8,198 nucleotides of DNA from contig NZ_CALHHT010000325.1 in assembly GCF_938031315.1 (NCBI RefSeq), positions 1 to 8,198 of the forward strand, given 5' to 3'. This document shows positions 6,051 through 8,198 of this stretch, one piece after another. A program made the translations under genes and the position numbers. Source of the DNA: an uncultured Campylobacter sp. Lineage in GTDB: Bacteria > Campylobacterota > Campylobacteria > Campylobacterales > Campylobacteraceae. Below the pieces are notes generated by a model. It had not been told where the DNA came from. It was given only the letters and a program-made list of their open reading frames with translations, and ran no database searches. Every line of letters starts with the position of its first letter. The stretch's first letter is position 1.

Positions 6051-6713
6051 CTAAAGATATTTATAGCCGAGCTTGGAGGCGTTTATGATGCGATCCTTGC
6101 CCAAAATTTTTCGCAGCTCTGCGATATAAACGCGCAGGCTAAGCTCGCTCGGACTCTCGTCGTAGTCCCACAGCGCGGCGAAAATTTCATCCTTACTAAG
6201 GAATTTATCGCGGTTTTTCAAAAGCAGAGTAAGAAGCCGCGCCTGCTTTTGCGGCATCGGCACGGCTCTTCCGTCGCGATAAAGCGCGTGCTGAGCCATA
6301 TCGAAGCTAAAGCTTCCGCCGATATTTTCGCGCAGGGCGGCGTTGTGGACAAAGGTGCGCTTTAGTAGATTATCCGCGCGCAGGGCTAGCTCTTTTAGCT
6401 CGAAGGGCTTTTTGAGGTAGTCGTCGCAGCCGCTTTTAAAGCCGCTTTCTACGTCTTGCAGAGTATTTAGCGACGTCGTGAAAATGCACGGTGCGCCCCG
6501 CCCCGCCTCGCGTAGCTCGCGAAGCAGCGCAAAGCCGCTGCCGCCGATAATTTTGACGTCGAAGATCCACAGATCGAAGCTCTTTTCGTACGCTAAAGAT
6601 AGCGCCTCGTCGTAGCTTTTGCTGCCGCTTACCTCGTGCCCCGCGCCGCGCATGTAGGTGCACATCATATCTAGCAGCATCCCCTCGTCCTCGACGATCA
6701 AAACCCTTGCCAT
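6051..6713 (-). CDS. OmpR-family response regulator
   Basis: This is a 220-aa DNA-binding regulator. The receiver domain covers about 1-118: acidic pocket Glu8/Asp9, phosphorylation site Asp52 (FDVKI), switch Thr79/Thr80 and Lys102 in KKPF. The winged-helix domain covers about 130-220, with recognition helix near 189-204 (ELSLRVYIAELRKILG) and the usual GYKYL wing ending. The ATG has a strong AAGGAGG (6720-6726) 6 nt upstream. It is first in an operon with the histidine kinase, whose GTG lies 9 nt past its stop. A TATAAT box lies 30 bases before the ATG. Length and motifs are those of CusR/CpxR/ArsR-type regulators, and I cannot assign it to one. Its targets may include itself and the DUF1104-like gene upstream. 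Confidence 0.93.
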   Translation of the reverse strand: MARVLIVEDEGMLLDMMCTYMRGAGHEVSGSKSYDEALSLAYEKSFDLWIFDVKIIGGSGFALLRELREAGRGAPCIFTTSLNTLQDVESGFKSGCDDYLKKPFELKELALRADNLLKRTFVHNAALRENIGGSFSFDMAQHALYRDGRAVPMPQKQARLLTLLLKNRDKFLSKDEIFAALWDYDESPSELSLRVYIAELRKILGKDRIINASKLGYKYL

Positions 6714-6742
6714 AGCCCGCCTCCTTGCGTAGAATTTTTGAA

Positions 6743-6748
6743 ATTATA
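6743..6748 (-). promoter_or_regulatory. Promoter -10 box of the two-component operon
   Basis: Exact TATAAT preceded by GGG on the minus strand, about 17 bases before the AAGGAGG of the regulator. The leader would be about 23 nt. No -35 consensus is seen, as usual in Campylobacter. Confidence 0.65.
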
Positions 6749-6752
6749 CCCT

Positions 6753-6789
6753 GTGAAATTCCACGTAAAATTTAATTGCGAAATTTCAC
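6753..6789. promoter_or_regulatory. Inverted repeat GTGAAATT-N21-AATTTCAC over the -35 region
   Basis: Perfect 8-bp arms at 6753-6760 and 6782-6789 flank the place where a -35 element of the regulator promoter would sit. This is where an activator or autoregulating OmpR-type protein could bind. AT-rich arms are common by chance here, so the operator role is a guess. Confidence 0.3.
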
Positions 6790-7043
6790 GGCAAAATTTT
6801 ATCATAGCGAAACAGCGCGTCTTGGCTCAAAAGTATGCTTACTAAATTTAGGCTTGTAAGATTGCTCGCCTAGTATTATTCGCGCGGCGCGGCGTAAGAA
6901 ACTAAAATTTTACGATATAAAATTTTCACGCCGCGGAATTTTAAAATTTACAAAGCAACGCTAAAGCTTTAAAATTTTACCGCTATGAAATTCTAAATTT
7001 CGCAATATAAAATTTCGCGGCGCAGAATTTCAAAACCTCGCCT

Positions 7044-7077
7044 GCGCCGATAAGATTTCGCGAAATTTTATCGGCGC
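7044..7077. repeat. Near-perfect 34-bp palindrome
   Basis: Arms 7044-7060 and 7061-7077 are reverse complements at 16 of 17 positions. The only mismatch is G7054/T7067, which in plus-strand RNA would still form a G-U pair. The outer arms are GCGCCGATAA and TTATCGGCGC; the centre is TTTCGCGAAA. It is much longer than a typical operator half-site pair. Confidence 0.75.
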
Positions 7078-7127
7078 TACGCCGCATAAATTTCAAGCTA
7101 AAATTCTAAAATTCTCGCGTCGTGTTT

Positions 7128-7163
7128 CGATAAAACAAAATTCCGCGCAAGTGCTGCGCGGAA
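7128..7163 (-). terminator. Intrinsic terminator of the DUF1104-like gene
   Basis: The 9-bp stem TTCCGCGCA/TGCGCGGAA (7141-7149 with 7155-7163) has a 5-nt loop. On the minus strand it is followed by TTTTGTTTTATCG. It begins 25 bases past the gene's stop. This is a textbook Rho-independent terminator and separates this gene from the two-component operon. Confidence 0.8.
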
Positions 7164-7188
7164 CTACGTAGCTTGCGCGTAAGCGGCA

Positions 7189-7719
7189 CTACTGCGCCAT
7201 AGGACACGGAGCAGCGCCCGCATTTTGATTGCACGGCGTATCGCCCCTTGGCGGCATTGCCGGACACGCACCGTCGTCCATTCCTTTATGCGGCATATGG
7301 CCGCACTCTCCTGGAGCCGCCTGCGATCTGTGCGGGCCAAACCCATGAGCAGGCCTTTTAAATTTGCCGAAATTGCCGCGGTCTTTAAGCTCGATATCAA
7401 GCCTATCCGCCTGCTCGACGCTTAGCTTGCCCGCCTGGGCGTTATAGTTTTTTCTAAACTCGTCTAGGAATCTCTCGCGATCCTCGACGCCCATAGCGTC
7501 CAGTTTCTTTTTAAACTCCGTCTTAAATCCGCGCTTGAGATCCCTTGCCTGCGCCCTTAGCTCGCCTGCGCGCTTATCGATCTCAAACGCCGCTTCGCTT
7601 AAACTCTTGGCGTCGGCGCCGGCGATCGAGGCATTGATCTGCTCGGGGCTGCTCGAGCTAAAATCTGCGGCGAACAACACGCCAGCAACTAAAACGCTTG
7701 CTAAAACAATCTTTTTCAT
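7189..7719 (-). CDS. Periplasmic DUF1104-like protein with His/Met/Cys-rich tail
   Basis: This is a 176-aa exported protein. I start it at the ATG at 7719 because AAGGAG (7725-7730) lies 5 nt upstream and a clean signal peptide follows (MKKIVLASVLVAGVLFAA, cleavage about residue 18); the frame's extension to 7797 is leader. The mature part opens DFSSSSPEQIN, like DUF1104 proteins of Campylobacter and Helicobacter. It continues as charged amphipathic helices (about 35-112) that recall Spy/CpxP/ZraP periplasmic proteins, without a clear LTxxQ motif. From about 119 it becomes a disordered Gly/Pro tail with Cys139, 152, 163 and 172, His125, 130, 141 and 144, and Met142, 147, 155 and 174, which could bind copper, nickel or zinc. 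Being divided from the two-component operon only by a terminator and a regulatory-looking gap, it may be a target of that system. Family call moderate; metal binding inferred. Confidence 0.75.
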   Translation of the reverse strand: MKKIVLASVLVAGVLFAADFSSSSPEQINASIAGADAKSLSEAAFEIDKRAGELRAQARDLKRGFKTEFKKKLDAMGVEDRERFLDEFRKNYNAQAGKLSVEQADRLDIELKDRGNFGKFKRPAHGFGPHRSQAAPGECGHMPHKGMDDGACPAMPPRGDTPCNQNAGAAPCPMAQ

Positions 7720-7746
7720 TTTCTCTCCTTTGTGAAAGTTAGCGTG

Positions 7747-7752
7747 ATTGTA
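7747..7752 (-). promoter_or_regulatory. Candidate -10 box of the DUF1104-like gene
   Basis: TACAAT on the minus strand, about 28 bases before the ATG at 7719. Upstream runs TTTTT and CTTTTT are phased by about 12 bases, as in Campylobacter promoters lacking a -35. Confidence 0.45.
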
Positions 7753-7797
7753 ATAAAAAGTCGTGAAGAAAAAGTTAAGTGAGCTCTCGCGCCGCAA

Positions 7798-8079
7798 AAA
7801 TAGCTCGGAGCCGTAAATTTAGAACTTTGATTTAAATTTGGAAAATTTTACGCCGCTGCGGCAAAAACAGGGCGTAATGCGTGCAAACGGAGTTAAATTT
7901 TAAAATTTTAAGCGGGAGGGGGCGCGGCGCGTAAATTTAATACAAAATTTCGCACTGCATAGGTTGTATCAAAAGCCCGCCGTGCGTAAATTTAACGGCA
8001 AAGCGGGCGTATCTCGGCGCTGCGGACGGCGAAATTTCATCGCGTAAATTTAACCGCAGGGCTGCTAAATTTAGAGATT
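7798..8079. other. Non-coding gap between sodC and the DUF1104-like gene
   Basis: No gene is seen. The stretch has many TAAATTT words, a short GCCGC-T-GCGGC hairpin near 7852-7862, and a bulged stem-loop GCCCGC/GCGGGC (7975-7980 with 8003-8008) that also pairs CGT (7981-7983) with ACG (7995-7997). Confidence 0.5.
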
Positions 8080-8101
8080 GCGGATGATTAATTTCATCCG
8101 C
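8080..8101 (-). terminator. Hairpin just after sodC
   Basis: GCGGATGA (8080-8087) pairs perfectly with TCATCCGC (8094-8101) over a 6-nt loop, starting 8 bases past the sodC stop. The sequence beyond on the minus strand is CAATCTCTAAATTTA, without a proper U-run, so it is a moderate terminator candidate. Confidence 0.5.
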
Positions 8102-8109
8102 GAAGAAGC

Positions 8110-8198
8110 TTATTTTATAACGCCGCAGATCATTCTAGCGCCGCCGCCACCGAGCGGCTTCGGATGATCGCTGTGGTTATCGCCGCCTACGTGAACCA
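8110..8198 (-). CDS. sodC: Cu-Zn superoxide dismutase, C-terminal end (partial)
   Basis: The last 28 codons of a minus-strand gene that runs off the right edge read HVGGDNHSDHPKPLGGGG, then ARMICGVIK, then TAA (8110-8112). This is the diagnostic C-terminus of bacterial periplasmic Cu-Zn superoxide dismutase. It includes the last copper-ligand His (second visible residue), the GGGGAR active-site Arg that guides superoxide, and the Cys of the conserved disulfide. The enzyme detoxifies superoxide in the periplasm. The visible end is intact. Signal peptide and zinc loop lie outside the window. It is separated from the DUF1104-like gene by a hairpin and about 390 bases, so a shared operon is unlikely. 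Confidence 0.93.
   Translation of the reverse strand, partial: VHVGGDNHSDHPKPLGGGGARMICGVIK

Larger units (their letters stand above)
6714..7140. other. AT-rich non-coding region between the DUF1104-like gene and the regulator
   Basis: About 430 bases with no usable frame. By eye, AAATTT occurs about a dozen times, mostly inside TAAAATTTT-like words. It holds the operon promoter, the inverted repeat at 6753-6789, an 8-bp inverted repeat CGCGGCGT/ACGCCGCG (6888-6895 with 6928-6935) and the 34-bp palindrome at 7044-7077. Confidence 0.6.

Noticed and set aside
7720..7797. N-terminal extension of the DUF1104-like frame
   Set aside because: The inner ATG at 7719 has a good Shine-Dalgarno and starts a proper signal peptide; the extension covers the likely promoter and leader.
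1..8198. tRNA, rRNA, CRISPR array, integrase or transposase
   Set aside because: No cloverleaf, rRNA signature, spaced repeat array or recombinase motif seen on reading both strands.

Overview
The window looks like accessory chromosomal sequence from a Campylobacter-group (Campylobacterota) bacterium, probably one of the higher-GC oral species. This rests on three things. Intergenic DNA is crowded with AAATTT/TAAATTTTA words. Candidate promoters have a good -10 box and no clear -35. The gene set (a DUF1104-like periplasmic protein next to an OmpR/histidine-kinase pair, periplasmic asparaginase, Cu-Zn SodC) fits that group. The species assignment is inference.

Layout. The left edge holds the last codons of an outer-membrane beta-barrel protein (plus strand), then about 420 bases with no convincing gene. 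A complete exported isoaspartyl peptidase/L-asparaginase (iaaA type, 456-1496) follows and ends at a perfect 13-bp hairpin. Next come two plus-strand genes that form the most interesting part: a 497-aa protein fusing a P-loop kinase to a T4 Rnl1-like RNA ligase (1816-3309), and a metallophosphoesterase with all its metal-binding motifs (3390-3989). Together they encode the three activities needed to heal and seal a broken RNA: end phosphatase, 5'-kinase and ligase. In the classical bacterial Pnkp these are fused in one protein; here they are split two ways. Directly after the phosphoesterase stop, in the same frame, lies a 49-codon copy of the iaaA 3' end with 42/49 identical residues. The repair pair is therefore bracketed by iaaA 3'-end sequence, the footprint of an insertion or duplication event.

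The stretch 4230-4934 has no firm gene. It contains a 60-bp-spaced repeat of the iaaA 3' end, two strong stem-loops (one with a UUCG tetraloop) and a doubtful 54-aa minus-strand frame.

The right half is on the minus strand. Reading in its transcription direction: the 3' end of sodC (window edge), an AT-rich gap, a signal-peptide-bearing DUF1104-like protein with a His/Met/Cys-rich tail, an intrinsic terminator, a 475-bp non-coding region with a near-perfect 34-bp palindrome, then an operon of an OmpR-type response regulator and a sensor histidine kinase whose start is coupled to the regulator's stop. A periplasmic metal-binding-looking protein beside a two-component system suggests an envelope or metal stress unit analogous to ZraP/ZraSR or CpxP/CpxRA; the sequence does not prove this.
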